This document shows positions 42,466 to 52,891 of a stretch of DNA of 64,000 bases, piece after piece. The stretch lies in assembly GCF_000826655.1 (NCBI RefSeq), contig NZ_JXJO01000019.1, positions 1 to 64,000 on the forward strand, read 5' to 3'. Within the stretch, counting starts at the first letter, position 1, and each line of letters begins with the position of its first letter. The notes below the pieces were generated by a model. The model did not search any database and was not told the origin of the DNA. It saw only the letters and a program-made list of their open reading frames with translations. A program made the translations under genes and the position numbers. This DNA comes from Psychroserpens damuponensis (GTDB lineage: Bacteria > Bacteroidota > Bacteroidia > Flavobacteriales > Flavobacteriaceae).

Positions 42466-43332
42466 ATGAAAACTCTAAAACTCACACTACTGTTACTTTT
42501 TGTTTCCTTCGGAATTTCTTCATGTTCAGATGATGACACTATAGCTAACGACCCTCAACATGGAGAACCTTTAGAATTTCGTCAAGAATTAAATGTGTCC
42601 TACGGAAATGATACAGATCAAGTTTTTGATATCTATTTACCTGCAAACCGAACATTAAACACCAAAGTTATGATTTTGGTTCATGGCGGAGGATGGACAT
42701 CTGGTGATAAAACAGATATGGATGTATTTAAAGATATCATGCTTGAAGATTTACCAAATATTGCCATTGTAAATATAAATTATAGATTAGCAGATCCAGA
42801 TAATCAACCTTATCCTATGCAAATAGATGATATTACAACTGTTGTAAATATGCTCAAAGCCAATCAAAACGATTATGTAATTTCAAATGATATTGCTTTT
42901 TTAGGCACAAGTGCTGGTGCTCATTTATCTATGCTATGGAGCTATGCTTTTGATACAGCCAATGATGTGCAAATGGTTGCAAGTGTTGTAGGACCTACAA
43001 ATTTCACAGATCCAGCTTATTTAGAAAATGAAGACCCTTTGTTACAAGAAGTAATTGATACCTTTGGTGTCGATACAACCCTACCGTATTTAGAAGAAAT
43101 TAGTCCGTATCACCAAGCAACATCAACATCACCTCCTACAATTTTGTTTTATGGTGGTCAAGATCCTTTAATCCCAACAAGTCAAGGTGTTGATATGGAT
43201 TTAAAATTATCAGAACTTGGTGTGACACATCAATTTACACTATACCCAAATGCTGGTCATGGTTGGGTTGGTTTAGAATTGCTAGATACTTGGACAAAAG
43301 TTAAAGCTTTTACGCAAACTCATCTAGAATAA
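42466..43332 (+). CDS. Secreted alpha/beta hydrolase lipoprotein (esterase-like)
   Basis: 288 residues. Lipobox at C20 (GISSC). The oxyanion motif HGGGW at 73-77, nucleophile elbow GTSAG near 146-150 with the serine in the middle, acid in YGGQDPLIP near 228 and histidine in GHGW near 266 make a complete hormone-sensitive lipase-like triad. It is likely an outer-membrane or periplasmic esterase of unknown substrate. Start ATG is supported by the signal peptide. Confidence 0.85.
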   Translation: MKTLKLTLLLLFVSFGISSCSDDDTIANDPQHGEPLEFRQELNVSYGNDTDQVFDIYLPANRTLNTKVMILVHGGGWTSGDKTDMDVFKDIMLEDLPNIAIVNINYRLADPDNQPYPMQIDDITTVVNMLKANQNDYVISNDIAFLGTSAGAHLSMLWSYAFDTANDVQMVASVVGPTNFTDPAYLENEDPLLQEVIDTFGVDTTLPYLEEISPYHQATSTSPPTILFYGGQDPLIPTSQGVDMDLKLSELGVTHQFTLYPNAGHGWVGLELLDTWTKVKAFTQTHLE

Positions 43333-43371
43333 ACGATTGTAACATTTGCTAAATTATGTCGTCTTATAAAT

Positions 43372-44334
43372 ATGCGAAATCTCTTTACGATACTCTTTTT
43401 TGTAATTGTTACATATTCGCATGGGTTTTCAAAAGGAAACCCAAAAACTATTAGTTTTCCTAAAGCTGAAATTTTAAACGAACACACCACGAGAATTCCA
43501 TTTAAACTTATTGATAATCTCATCGTTATAGAAGCAGAGCTTTTAAAGCAAAAAGGTGATTTTATAATAGACACAGGATCTGAATCCCTCATTCTTAACA
43601 AAGTTCATTTTAAAGCTAGAAAGTCCTTATCCAGCAGTTCTAAAGAAACTTCAGGAGTTATTGATGTTATTGACAATCCCTTAGAAAAGCAATTACGCGA
43701 ATTTATCATTCAGGACATCACAATAGAAGATAAAAAATCTGATGTTATAGATTTATCTCATATTGAAACGAGTAAAAAGATTCACCTTTTAGGCATAATT
43801 GGATATGATATTTTAAAAGATTACGAAGTGTTTATTGATATGTATTTAAATCAAATTACTTTATCTCGAGTAAATTCTAAAGGACAAAAACTAGACACAA
43901 GACCTTATTTAGAGAAAATTATAGACACTGTAAATTTCAAACTAAGAAAACACACCATTGTAGTAGAAGCTTCAATTGATAACCACAATTTAAAATTTGG
44001 TCTTGACACAGCTGCAGAATACAATCAACTCAATAAAAGAACTAGTAAAAAAATCCTGAAATATTTCTATCCTTCTAAACGATTAATGCTCATTGGAGCT
44101 AGTGGAAGAAAAATTGAAGTTATGGCAGGAAAATTGTATCGTGTTAAATTAAGTGATCAAATTTATTTTGCACCAATGACTACATTACTTACAAACCTCA
44201 ATCAAATGAATGAGGCGTTCGGCACATCATTAGACGGCATTTTAGGATATGAGTTTTTTAGACAGCAACGTACGATCATTAATTATAAAAAAGAAAAGCT
44301 TTACTTTGTAGAATACCCATTAATTAAACAGTGA
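43372..44334 (+). CDS. Retropepsin-like aspartic protease family protein
   Basis: 320 residues. A signal peptide-like N-terminus (about 1-20) precedes two repeats of the clan AA fold: FIIDTGSES with D67-T-G in the first half and FGLDTAAEY in the second, where the third residue is Ala instead of Gly. LLGIIGYDIL and LDGILGYEFF are the paired flap-side strands. A two-lobed periplasmic aspartic protease is likely, with a slightly altered second motif that may reduce activity. The next gene begins with a 4-base GTGA overlap, so they are coupled. Confidence 0.8.
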   Translation: MRNLFTILFFVIVTYSHGFSKGNPKTISFPKAEILNEHTTRIPFKLIDNLIVIEAELLKQKGDFIIDTGSESLILNKVHFKARKSLSSSSKETSGVIDVIDNPLEKQLREFIIQDITIEDKKSDVIDLSHIETSKKIHLLGIIGYDILKDYEVFIDMYLNQITLSRVNSKGQKLDTRPYLEKIIDTVNFKLRKHTIVVEASIDNHNLKFGLDTAAEYNQLNKRTSKKILKYFYPSKRLMLIGASGRKIEVMAGKLYRVKLSDQIYFAPMTTLLTNLNQMNEAFGTSLDGILGYEFFRQQRTIINYKKEKLYFVEYPLIKQ

Positions 44335-45299
44335 AAACCTTAATTAAATATATCATTTTTTTAATCGTTGTTTTGGCAACATGGACCACTATTGCCCAAA
44401 ATAATAAAGGATATCGCTATGATGGCAATTATGTAATTTTCACTTTTAGTAAGTTTGATTATGAAGAATTTACTAAAGACAACTCCAATGATTTCATCAA
44501 ATTTGAAGATTTAAATATCAATAATGTTGTTGTGGCAGGAGAATTCAATAATTGGTCAAAATACGACTGGAAAATGCAAAAAATAAATGACCATACCTAC
44601 GAACTTAGAAAACATATCAATGATTTCAAAGATGAATTTACATGGGAATTTAAATTTATTGTCAACAATCAATATTGGGCAGAACCATCTGAATTAGACC
44701 CAAATATCAAATTATCAAATATCAAACGAAGTAACCTCAATGTTTATAATTTAAAAATGGATACACATGCAGCTAATCCTAACCCAAAAGGAAATGTAAC
44801 CTTTAGGTTAAGAGGTTACGAGCATGCTAAAAACATCATTGTTTCTGGATCTTTTAATAGATGGAATGAGCACGACTTAAAAATGTATAAAGTCGATGAA
44901 GGTTGGGAGTTAAAATTAGACATCAAACCAGGAGAATACGAATACAAATTTATAGTCGATGGCCATTGGATTGTTGACCCTTCTAACCCATCAAGAGTAG
45001 TTAATGAATTTGGACATTTCAACTCTTTAATTAATGTTGGCAAATATGTAACGTTTAGACTTAAAGGCTACAGCAATGCCAATCGTATTATTCTTGCTGG
45101 CTCTTTTAATGACTGGAACGAGCACGATATAGAATTACAAAAAACAGACAATAATTATTGGAAACTACATTTACCTTTACCTGCTGGAAAACATTATTAT
45201 AAATTTATTATCGACGGAAATTGGATTCTAGATCCTGATAATCCTATTAAAGAATACGATGGGAAAGGAAACATTAACTCCGTTTTTATGGTGAAGTAG
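44331..45299 (+). CDS. Secreted protein with three glycogen-binding-like (CBM48/AMPK) domains
   Basis: 322 residues from a GTG that overlaps the previous TGA. A signal peptide ends near 22 (TTIAQ). Three tandem domains follow, about 35-140, 153-238 and 240-322, each with the pattern VxGxFNxW, a charged turn, and YKFIxDGxW(I/V)xDP (clearest in domains 2 and 3: VSGSFNRWNEHD and LAGSFNDWNEHD). Such domains bind alpha-glucans. No enzyme domain is attached. The coupling with the aspartic protease-like gene is unusual. It could bind a polysaccharide in the periplasm or on the surface. Confidence 0.82.
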   Translation: MKTLIKYIIFLIVVLATWTTIAQNNKGYRYDGNYVIFTFSKFDYEEFTKDNSNDFIKFEDLNINNVVVAGEFNNWSKYDWKMQKINDHTYELRKHINDFKDEFTWEFKFIVNNQYWAEPSELDPNIKLSNIKRSNLNVYNLKMDTHAANPNPKGNVTFRLRGYEHAKNIIVSGSFNRWNEHDLKMYKVDEGWELKLDIKPGEYEYKFIVDGHWIVDPSNPSRVVNEFGHFNSLINVGKYVTFRLKGYSNANRIILAGSFNDWNEHDIELQKTDNNYWKLHLPLPAGKHYYKFIIDGNWILDPDNPIKEYDGKGNINSVFMVK

Positions 45300-45379
45300 C
45301 TTAGTTCACTTTCTAAAATATTAGAGATTTATTTACTTCTACAATTCATCTTCAAACTAAAATTTCCGAAAAAAACATA

Positions 45380-47707
45380 CTACCCAAGCACATCCAACTT
45401 CGCAAATCGTAACAACAATTTCTTAACTCCTCCAATTTCAAAATTAATTTCAGCCTTAGTGTCTGGACCTTTACCTTCAATTTTTAAAACTTCTCCTTTT
45501 CCGAAGCGACCATGCTCAACAAAATTACCAACGACCAAATTACCATCAAAAAGATTAGCTTTTTCTGTTGCATTTGATTTGGTGACGCGTTTCAAATTTT
45601 TAGGTGCTACAAATTTTGGAGGTTTTTTAGCATCAGACTTACGTCTTATAATAGGTTTTTTAAATCGAATTTGATCTGGCTCTACATCACCAAAAATATC
45701 TGCATTTAACATTGGGTTTTGTCGTGGATCATTCACAGGTGTAATAATTTCTACGAATTTATCATCAATCTCCTGTATAAAACGACTAGGTTCGGCATCA
45801 ATTAATTTTCCCCAACGATAGCGCGACAAAGTGTACGTTAAATATGCCTGTTTCTCAGCTCTAGTTAACGCCACGTAAAATAAACGTCGCTCCTCCTCTA
45901 ATTCACTACGTGTATTCATACTCATGGCACTTGGGAACAAATCTTCTTCCATACCAACAATAAACACATACGGAAATTCTAACCCTTTTGCTAGGTGAAT
46001 CGTCATCATAGCCACATGATTAGGGTCTCCTTTATCTCCATCTAAATCTGTTGCTAGAGCTACATCTTCTAAAAATTCTGCAAGAGAATCTCCTGCATCT
46101 GCAATTTCTATTTGACCTTCAACAAAATCTTTAATACCATTTAAAAGTTCTTCTACGTTTTCTAATCGTACTTGACCTTCTGGTGTACCATCTTTATTAA
46201 CTTCTCTAATTAATCCGGTAGTTTTAGTCACATGTGCTGTTAACTCAAATGCGTTGGCAGTTTGGTTCATCACTTGAAAACTTTCAATAAGTGTGACAAA
46301 ATTTTTCAGCTTCCCTTTGGTCCCTTTATTAATATTGATATCAATTTTATCAATATGTTGAAGGACTTCAAAAATCGATTTCCCGAAACCATTTGCAGCA
46401 ACAACCAAACGATCAATAGTGGTTTGTCCTATACCACGAGCAGGATAATTAATAACTCGTTTCAAGGCTTCTTCATCGGCTGGATTTAAAATTAAGCGCA
46501 GATATGCCGTAACATCTTTAATCTCTTTACGCTGGTAAAAGGATAATCCGCCATAAATACGATATGGAATATCGCGTTTTCTAAGAGCATCTTCAATAGC
46601 TCTAGATTGCGCATTGGTTCTATATAAAACAGCAAAATCACTATTTGGTAATTGGTGATTCATTTTGGTTTCAAAAATAGTACTAGCTACATAACGACCT
46701 TCATCACCATCGGTCAAAGATCGGTTAACTTTTACCTTTTCGCCTTCTACATTTGCAGTCCAAACTACTTTATCTAATTTAGTTTTGTTATGCTCAATTA
46801 CAGAATTTGCTGCGCCAACAATGTTTTTTGTAGAACGGTAATTTTGTTCTAATCTAAATACTTTAACATCGTCGTAATCTTTCTGAAAATTTAAAATGTT
46901 ATTGATATTCGCACCTCGAAAGGCATAAATACTTTGCGCATCATCTCCTACCACACAAATATTTTGAAAACGATCAGACAAAGCTCTCACAATTAAATAC
47001 TGAGAATGGTTGGTATCCTGATACTCATCTACCAAAATATACCTAAACTTGTTTTGGTATTGTGCCAATACATTTGGAAAGCGCGTTAACAACTCATTAG
47101 TTCGCAAGAGTAAATCATCAAAATCCATAGCACCAGCTTTAAAGCAACGATCTACATAATTTTTGTAGATTTCTCCCATTCTTGGTCGTCTTGCTGCAGT
47201 ATCTGCTTCTATTAATTCAGAATTTTTTAAATACGCCTTAACCGTTATTAAATTATTTTTATAAGATGATATACGACTATAAACCTGCTTCGTTTTATAA
47301 ACATCCTTATCTAAGCCCATTTCTTTTATAATTGAGCCTAACAATTTTTGAGAATCTTGCGTATCGTAGATTGTAAAATTGCTCGGAAACCCTAAATGAT
47401 GACCTTCAAATCGTAATATTTTAGCAAAAACCGAGTGAAAAGTTCCCATCCAAAGGTTTTTGGCTTCATCACCAACAATATCGGCAATTCTGCCCTTCAT
47501 TTCTTTAGCAGCTTTATTCGTAAAGGTCAACGCCAAAATATTAAACGAATCTACTCCCTTACTCATTAAATAGGCAATACGATATGTTAACACTCTCGTT
47601 TTACCAGATCCTGCACCTGCAATAATAATCATTGGTCCATCTACTTGGACGGTTGGCTCATATTGCGCTTCGTTTAATTGACTTAAATACTTCTCCAAAT
47701 TTTTCAT
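45380..47707 (-). CDS. UvrD/PcrA-type ATP-dependent DNA helicase
   Basis: 775 residues. Superfamily 1A motifs are in order: Q-motif LNEAQYEPT, Walker A GAGSGKT at 31-37, LVDEYQDTN as Walker B, GDDAQSIY (III), LEQNYRS (IV), TIHLAKGLEF (V) and VALTRA (VI). The C-terminal small barrel (about 715-765, GRFGKGEVLKIEG) is the one recalled in the 175-residue protein at 18105. It unwinds DNA in repair and restart and removes RecA-like filaments. The gap to 45300 has no gene. Confidence 0.95.
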   Translation of the reverse strand: MKNLEKYLSQLNEAQYEPTVQVDGPMIIIAGAGSGKTRVLTYRIAYLMSKGVDSFNILALTFTNKAAKEMKGRIADIVGDEAKNLWMGTFHSVFAKILRFEGHHLGFPSNFTIYDTQDSQKLLGSIIKEMGLDKDVYKTKQVYSRISSYKNNLITVKAYLKNSELIEADTAARRPRMGEIYKNYVDRCFKAGAMDFDDLLLRTNELLTRFPNVLAQYQNKFRYILVDEYQDTNHSQYLIVRALSDRFQNICVVGDDAQSIYAFRGANINNILNFQKDYDDVKVFRLEQNYRSTKNIVGAANSVIEHNKTKLDKVVWTANVEGEKVKVNRSLTDGDEGRYVASTIFETKMNHQLPNSDFAVLYRTNAQSRAIEDALRKRDIPYRIYGGLSFYQRKEIKDVTAYLRLILNPADEEALKRVINYPARGIGQTTIDRLVVAANGFGKSIFEVLQHIDKIDININKGTKGKLKNFVTLIESFQVMNQTANAFELTAHVTKTTGLIREVNKDGTPEGQVRLENVEELLNGIKDFVEGQIEIADAGDSLAEFLEDVALATDLDGDKGDPNHVAMMTIHLAKGLEFPYVFIVGMEEDLFPSAMSMNTRSELEEERRLFYVALTRAEKQAYLTYTLSRYRWGKLIDAEPSRFIQEIDDKFVEIITPVNDPRQNPMLNADIFGDVEPDQIRFKKPIIRRKSDAKKPPKFVAPKNLKRVTKSNATEKANLFDGNLVVGNFVEHGRFGKGEVLKIEGKGPDTKAEINFEIGGVKKLLLRFAKLDVLG

Positions 47708-47842
47708 TTTTAATCGAACGTGAAATTAACCAAAAGCCCTGTTTTTTTGCAACGTTTTTATAAATAATTATAAACAATTAGCACAACAAACGTACTTAAC
47801 ATTTTTTTGAATATCTTTAAGCATAATCCATAAGCTTATAAT

Positions 47843-49120
47843 ATGCGATACCTCTTTATTTTAGCGTTTTTCTTCGGAAATTTTACAGCATTTGCACAAC
47901 CTGATCTTGAAAAGGATATTATTGATATCGAATCTAAAGTAATTGAATGGCGCAGACATTTTCATGAGCACCCAGAATTATCAAATCAAGAATTTAAAAC
48001 TGCCGAAAAAATTGAAGCGCATTTAAAGTCATTAGGTTTAGAAGTTAAAACTGGAGTTGCTATCACAGGAGTTGTTGGCATATTAAAAGGTGATCATCCA
48101 GGGCAAGTGGTAGCCTTAAGAGCAGATATTGATGCATTACCTGTAACAGAGCGCAACGACCTACCATTTAAAAGTACAGTAGAAACCGAATTTCTAGGTA
48201 CAAAAACAGGTGTTATGCATGCTTGTGGTCATGATACACATACTGCAATTTTAATGGGAGTTGCAGAAGTGTTATCAAAACATAAAGACAAAATAAAAGG
48301 CACAGTAAAATTTATTTTTCAACCTGCAGAAGAAGGTCCGCCTCCTGGAGAAGAAGGTGGTGCAAAACTCATGATTAAAGAAGGCGTGTTAGAAAACCCA
48401 AAAGTAGATGTTATTTTTGGGTTACACATAAATGCAGGAACACCTGTTGGCATTTTAAAATATAAAAAAGGTGGCATTATGGCTTCTGTAGAACGCTTTG
48501 TTATTAATGTAAAAGGAAAACAAACCCATGGCTCTCAACCTTGGTCTGGTGTAGATCCTATTTTAATTTCGGCTAAAATTATTGACGGATTGCAAACTAT
48601 TATCAGTAGAGAAGCCAAATTAACAGATGAAGCGGCTGTAATTACTGTTGGAAAAATTACCGCAGGAACACGCTTTAATATCATCCCAGAAACAGCCGAA
48701 CTCATTGGCACTGTAAGAACATTAGATCCTGCAATGCGAGAAATGATAGAGCGACGAATGAAAGAAATGACAGAAACCATTGCCAAAGCTTATGGTGGCG
48801 AAGCTACAATTACCTTTAGAAATCAAACATCAATTACGTATAACGATCCAGATTTGGTAGATCAAATGCTACCAACATTACAAAATGTAGCTGGTACAGC
48901 CAATGTACAAATCGTGAAAGCAACAACAGGTGGTGAAGACTTTTCATATTTTCAAGAAATTGTTCCTGGTTTATATTTCTTTTTAGGAGGCATGACTCCA
49001 GGAGAGGAAAGTAAAGGCGCTTTTCCTCATCACACACCAGATTTTATGATAGATGAAAGCGGAATGCTACTAGGTGTAAAATCCCTTACGCAACTCACTT
49101 TAGACTATTTAAACCAGTAA
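47843..49120 (+). CDS. M20-family amidohydrolase/aminoacylase, secreted
   Basis: 425 residues. A signal peptide ends near 18-19 (TAFAQ). The metal site includes HACGHDTH at 126-133 and PAEEG near 165; HHTPDF near 390 gives the last ligand. Relatives remove acyl or amino acid groups (hippurate hydrolase, IAA-amino acid hydrolase type). Periplasmic. The signal peptide contains a copy of the dispersed word (47872-47879). Ends 4 bases before the next convergent gene. Confidence 0.9.
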   Translation: MRYLFILAFFFGNFTAFAQPDLEKDIIDIESKVIEWRRHFHEHPELSNQEFKTAEKIEAHLKSLGLEVKTGVAITGVVGILKGDHPGQVVALRADIDALPVTERNDLPFKSTVETEFLGTKTGVMHACGHDTHTAILMGVAEVLSKHKDKIKGTVKFIFQPAEEGPPPGEEGGAKLMIKEGVLENPKVDVIFGLHINAGTPVGILKYKKGGIMASVERFVINVKGKQTHGSQPWSGVDPILISAKIIDGLQTIISREAKLTDEAAVITVGKITAGTRFNIIPETAELIGTVRTLDPAMREMIERRMKEMTETIAKAYGGEATITFRNQTSITYNDPDLVDQMLPTLQNVAGTANVQIVKATTGGEDFSYFQEIVPGLYFFLGGMTPGEESKGAFPHHTPDFMIDESGMLLGVKSLTQLTLDYLNQ

Positions 49121-49124
49121 AATC

Positions 49125-50690
49125 TCATTCTTTTTTACCATCTCCTGCCATTGCAGACAGCAATCCAGATTGTGCGTTTTTCCACACGTAATTAAAAACG
49201 GACTTGGTTTTATCACGATCAACAGTTTTGGTATCACTTTCACGAAAATCATCGGTCTCGTTTTTGCTATCTTTTGAAATGAAGAGATTCACCAATCCAG
49301 ATAAGAATTTATTTTTCTCTTTTCCGTCGTCTTTCAAAATAATGACATCAAATTGATCATAATCTGTTTTCAAATCCACTTGAGATGTATTTACAGTTCC
49401 ATCTATGGTAAAATAGGTTTTTAAGAGTGCGCCTTCTAATTTAAGATTTAAATTAGGTTGCATAAATTGATTTAAATGTTCGGCTTGTAACAAGCCAATA
49501 TCAGCTTTAAACATAAATCTATCATTGATATCACTAACATCAAAATTCCAATTGACATTAAGAGGTGTATCTTTCATAAAAATTGTAGATATATTAATTG
49601 TTGTCTTTAAAGTATCTGCATCATTATTTGAGACATTTTTAATTGTGGCGTCAAAATTTGAAAACTCCAATTTACCCGCTGGTTTATCTATTTTCACTTT
49701 TTCTTCATAAACTATTTGTCCGTTATTAATAGAGACTTTATTTAAATCTAAATCAAAACCAAGCTCTCTTAACATTTTGCTATACAATGGCTTGTGTTTT
49801 ACATCATCTGCAATTAACTTATCTCTATAAACTTCTAAATCTAGTGTATTAAAATCAATTTGATTAGCCTCAAAACGCGATCTCATACCTTTTTTTAAAA
49901 CCACATTCTGATTTTTTATGTCAATTGAATTTATACTTAAATCAATATAATCACGTTCGGTTTTAAGTTGCTTTGATAGTCCTTGTTTTGAATATTTGGT
50001 TTGAATTTTAACTTCGGAAAGTTTAGAGTTTTTATCATTTATGTCTATAGATTTCACAAATAGATCATCAAAATCATTGAGTTGATATTTTAAATTCTTA
50101 GTAGAAAAATTAAAATCACCTATAACAAAAGGTAATTTTGAAGATTCGGATGATTTAGACGTGATGGACGATAATTTAATATTTAGATGTTCCGAAGAAA
50201 AAAGTAAAGAATCATTGTCAATATCAAAAACGTTTATTTTGGCATTTTCAACATAGAATTCCTCAATATTAAATGTCTTTTTTAAATTTCCTTCAAGCAT
50301 CGCATCGTAACTCTGTTCTTGGACGTTTTTATTATGATAATAAGTGATGTTTGGCTCTATTAATTTTGCTGATTCTAAATTTATAGCATCATTACGATAC
50401 AGCTCCCAATAACTTAAATTGTTAACCTCAAGGCTTTTGAATGCAATTTGTGCGTTTATCTCGTTAGTTACCTGACCTTTAATGGTCACTAACGGGTTTT
50501 CTAGTGTCAAATTTCCGGAGAGAAGATCAATATCAGCATTGTTATATTGCAAATTAATATGATCAGGCAAATTTTGTACTAAGCTTTCAAATTTACTGGC
50601 TGCCAAATGCTTAGCAGTAAAGAGCCCTACGAGCGCTAAAACGAAAACAATTATAAATATTATTCCTACTTTTTTTCTATTTATTGCCAT
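49125..50690 (-). CDS. AsmA/DUF748-like membrane-anchored protein
   Basis: 521 residues from ATG 50690 (MAINRKKVGIIFI); an earlier ATG at 50711 adds seven residues with no signal-like value. One N-terminal membrane helix (about 8-28) is followed by a large beta-rich periplasmic region (repeating strands such as LEVNNLSYWELYRNDAI and IDFNTLDLEVY). This resembles the AsmA-like/DUF748 family of bridge-type lipid transport or envelope proteins. The 30 residues before the C-terminus (about 480-510) are charged and low in order. Role inferred from family look only. Confidence 0.65.
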   Translation of the reverse strand: MAINRKKVGIIFIIVFVLALVGLFTAKHLAASKFESLVQNLPDHINLQYNNADIDLLSGNLTLENPLVTIKGQVTNEINAQIAFKSLEVNNLSYWELYRNDAINLESAKLIEPNITYYHNKNVQEQSYDAMLEGNLKKTFNIEEFYVENAKINVFDIDNDSLLFSSEHLNIKLSSITSKSSESSKLPFVIGDFNFSTKNLKYQLNDFDDLFVKSIDINDKNSKLSEVKIQTKYSKQGLSKQLKTERDYIDLSINSIDIKNQNVVLKKGMRSRFEANQIDFNTLDLEVYRDKLIADDVKHKPLYSKMLRELGFDLDLNKVSINNGQIVYEEKVKIDKPAGKLEFSNFDATIKNVSNNDADTLKTTINISTIFMKDTPLNVNWNFDVSDINDRFMFKADIGLLQAEHLNQFMQPNLNLKLEGALLKTYFTIDGTVNTSQVDLKTDYDQFDVIILKDDGKEKNKFLSGLVNLFISKDSKNETDDFRESDTKTVDRDKTKSVFNYVWKNAQSGLLSAMAGDGKKE

Positions 50691-50762
50691 TCTATAAAGA
50701 TAAAGATTCATTACTTTTATGTCGATGAAATTTAAACATCTTTAACTCACTAATTAAACGCA

Positions 50763-52316
50763 ATGGATACATTTATTAACGTTATCACTTCAATATCATG
50801 GTGGATGTGGATTCTCATCGTATTAGCTATTGTAGCAATTCGAGATGTCTTTCAAAACAAACATACCATACAACACAACTTTCCTATTGTAGGTCATATT
50901 AGATATTGGTTTGAGAGTATTGGGCCAGAAATTCGCCAATATTTTGTAGCTAATAATAGAGAAGAACTACCGTTTAACCGTATTGAACGTAGTTGGGTTT
51001 ATGCATCATCAAAAAATGAAAATAACTATGAAGGTTTTGGTACTGATAGAGATATTTATGCACATCAACACATTTTTATTAATAATGCAATGATGCCTTA
51101 TCAAATTAGTGACAACCATCCTAATAGTCTAGATCAAAGCTTTTTGCCTTGTGCTAAAGTGATGGGTGCATTTAATAAGCGTAAAAAACCGTATCGTCCA
51201 GCATCTGTTATAAATGTGTCTGCGATGAGTTTTGGTTCGCTATCAGCTACAGCTGTAGAATCTTTAAATAAAGGAGTAAAAATGGCTCATGCTTATCATA
51301 ATACAGGCGAAGGCGGATTATCACCTTATCATAGTAATGGTGGTGATGTTGTGTTTCACTTTGGCACAGGATACTTTGGAGTTAGAGCGGCTGATGGTGG
51401 ATTTTCAATGGAGAAAATGATAAAACTTGTTGAAGATAATCCGTTTATACGCGCTATTGAAGTGAAGCTTTCTCAAGGAGCAAAACCTGGAAAAGGTGGT
51501 GTATTACCTGGAGCTAAAATCACTCAAGAAATTGCTAATATAAGAGGTGTTGAAGTTGGAAAAACGGTCTTATCTCCTCCCAATCATAAAGCATTTTCTA
51601 ATGTACCAGAAATGATAGATTTTATTGAAAAAATAGCCGAAGCAACTGGCTTACCTGTTGGTATTAAAGCTGCTATTGGAAAATTAGAACAATGGGAAGA
51701 ACTTGCTGATCTCATGATTAAAACAGGTAAAGGTCCAGATTTTATTACTGTAGATGGTGGTGAAGGTGGTACTGGTGCTGCACCTCCTAGTTTTGCAGAT
51801 CATGTCTCACTACCTTGGGTATATGGCTTTGGAGATTTATATAAATTATTTAAAAACAAAGGTTTAAGTGAGCGCATTGTATTTATAGGTAGTGGCAAAC
51901 TTGGCTTTCCAGCTAAAGCGGCTATGGCATTCGCCATGGGAGCAGATGTTATTAATGTAGCTCGAGAAGCCATGATGAGTATTGGTTGTATACAAGCACA
52001 AATTTGCCATACTAACAAATGTCCAAGTGGTGTTGCGACACAAAATAAATGGCTACAAAAAGGTATTGACCCTACATTAAAATCTGTGAGACTTGCTCAA
52101 TATTTTAAAACGTTTAGAAAAGAATTTATTGAAATTACTCATGCAGCAGGTTACGAACACCCTTGCCAATTTACAATGGATGATATAGATGTTAACGTTG
52201 ACGATCATAATTTATCTAAACAATTGTCTAATACATACCAATATCACAAAACAAAAGTACCTTTCACCTCTATGCAAGATTTAAAAAACTGCATGCATTT
52301 AGGAGGAAACTATTAA
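50763..52316 (+). CDS. FMN-binding glutamate synthase-family protein
   Basis: 517 residues. An N-terminal membrane-like helix (about 10-25) precedes the GltB central/FMN domain with GEGGLSPYH, TVDGGEGGTGAAPPSF near 335 and the iron-sulfur region with CHTNKCPSGVATQ near 418-430. There is no amidotransferase domain. It oxidises or reduces an unknown substrate with FMN; the function in Bacteroidota is unclear. The next small protein gene starts 52 bases later. Confidence 0.88.
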   Translation: MDTFINVITSISWWMWILIVLAIVAIRDVFQNKHTIQHNFPIVGHIRYWFESIGPEIRQYFVANNREELPFNRIERSWVYASSKNENNYEGFGTDRDIYAHQHIFINNAMMPYQISDNHPNSLDQSFLPCAKVMGAFNKRKKPYRPASVINVSAMSFGSLSATAVESLNKGVKMAHAYHNTGEGGLSPYHSNGGDVVFHFGTGYFGVRAADGGFSMEKMIKLVEDNPFIRAIEVKLSQGAKPGKGGVLPGAKITQEIANIRGVEVGKTVLSPPNHKAFSNVPEMIDFIEKIAEATGLPVGIKAAIGKLEQWEELADLMIKTGKGPDFITVDGGEGGTGAAPPSFADHVSLPWVYGFGDLYKLFKNKGLSERIVFIGSGKLGFPAKAAMAFAMGADVINVAREAMMSIGCIQAQICHTNKCPSGVATQNKWLQKGIDPTLKSVRLAQYFKTFRKEFIEITHAAGYEHPCQFTMDDIDVNVDDHNLSKQLSNTYQYHKTKVPFTSMQDLKNCMHLGGNY

Positions 52317-52367
52317 ACATTTATTTTAAAAATAATTAAGTTTACATTTTAAACATACAACACAACT

Positions 52368-52886
52368 ATGGATCTTGATATTTTAGGACTTTTATTATAC
52401 TGTATTCCTGCTTTAGTCACAGGAGCTATTGCCTTTTTATTTTTTAAAGAACACATTGAAAATGAAAACAATAGACGTGAATTTATGATTCAGAAAGATT
52501 TACAAAAAGACAGCTTACCTGTAAGACTTCAAGCTTATGAACGGTTATCATTATACTTAGAAAGAATTAAACCGGCTAAATTACTCTTGAGAGTCACGCC
52601 AACATCTTCAAAAAAAGAAGATTATGAAGCACTTGTTATAGCAAATATAGAACAAGAATTTGACCATAATTTAGCACAGCAAATTTATGTTACAGATGAT
52701 TGTTGGAGCATTACCTCTACAGCTAAAAATGCCACCATTCAAATGATTAGAAATGCTGCGCAATCTGAAAAAGTAGATACTGCCGATAAATTGCGAGAAG
52801 TTATATTAACAGATATGGTAGACAAAAGAGCGCCAAGTGATGCTGCATTATCTTATATTAAAGAAGAAGTGTCTAGACTTTGGTAA
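52368..52886 (+). CDS. Small membrane-anchored protein of unknown function (possibly DUF7935)
   Basis: 172 residues. One N-terminal hydrophobic helix (about 5-25: LGLLLYCIPALVTGAIAFLFF) and a cytoplasmic-looking domain with LQAYERLSLYLERIKP near 54-70. Proteins of this look follow the FMN protein in other Flavobacteriaceae, and the name DUF7935 is a guess from memory. No enzyme motif. The 3' end is 6 bases from the convergent patatin gene. Confidence 0.65.
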   Translation: MDLDILGLLLYCIPALVTGAIAFLFFKEHIENENNRREFMIQKDLQKDSLPVRLQAYERLSLYLERIKPAKLLLRVTPTSSKKEDYEALVIANIEQEFDHNLAQQIYVTDDCWSITSTAKNATIQMIRNAAQSEKVDTADKLREVILTDMVDKRAPSDAALSYIKEEVSRLW

Positions 52887-52891
52887 GTATA

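Noticed and set aside
45364-45372. TTTCCGAAAAA near the pcrA end as a word copy
   Set aside because: It lacks the final G of TTCCGAAG; kept as a possible decayed copy only.
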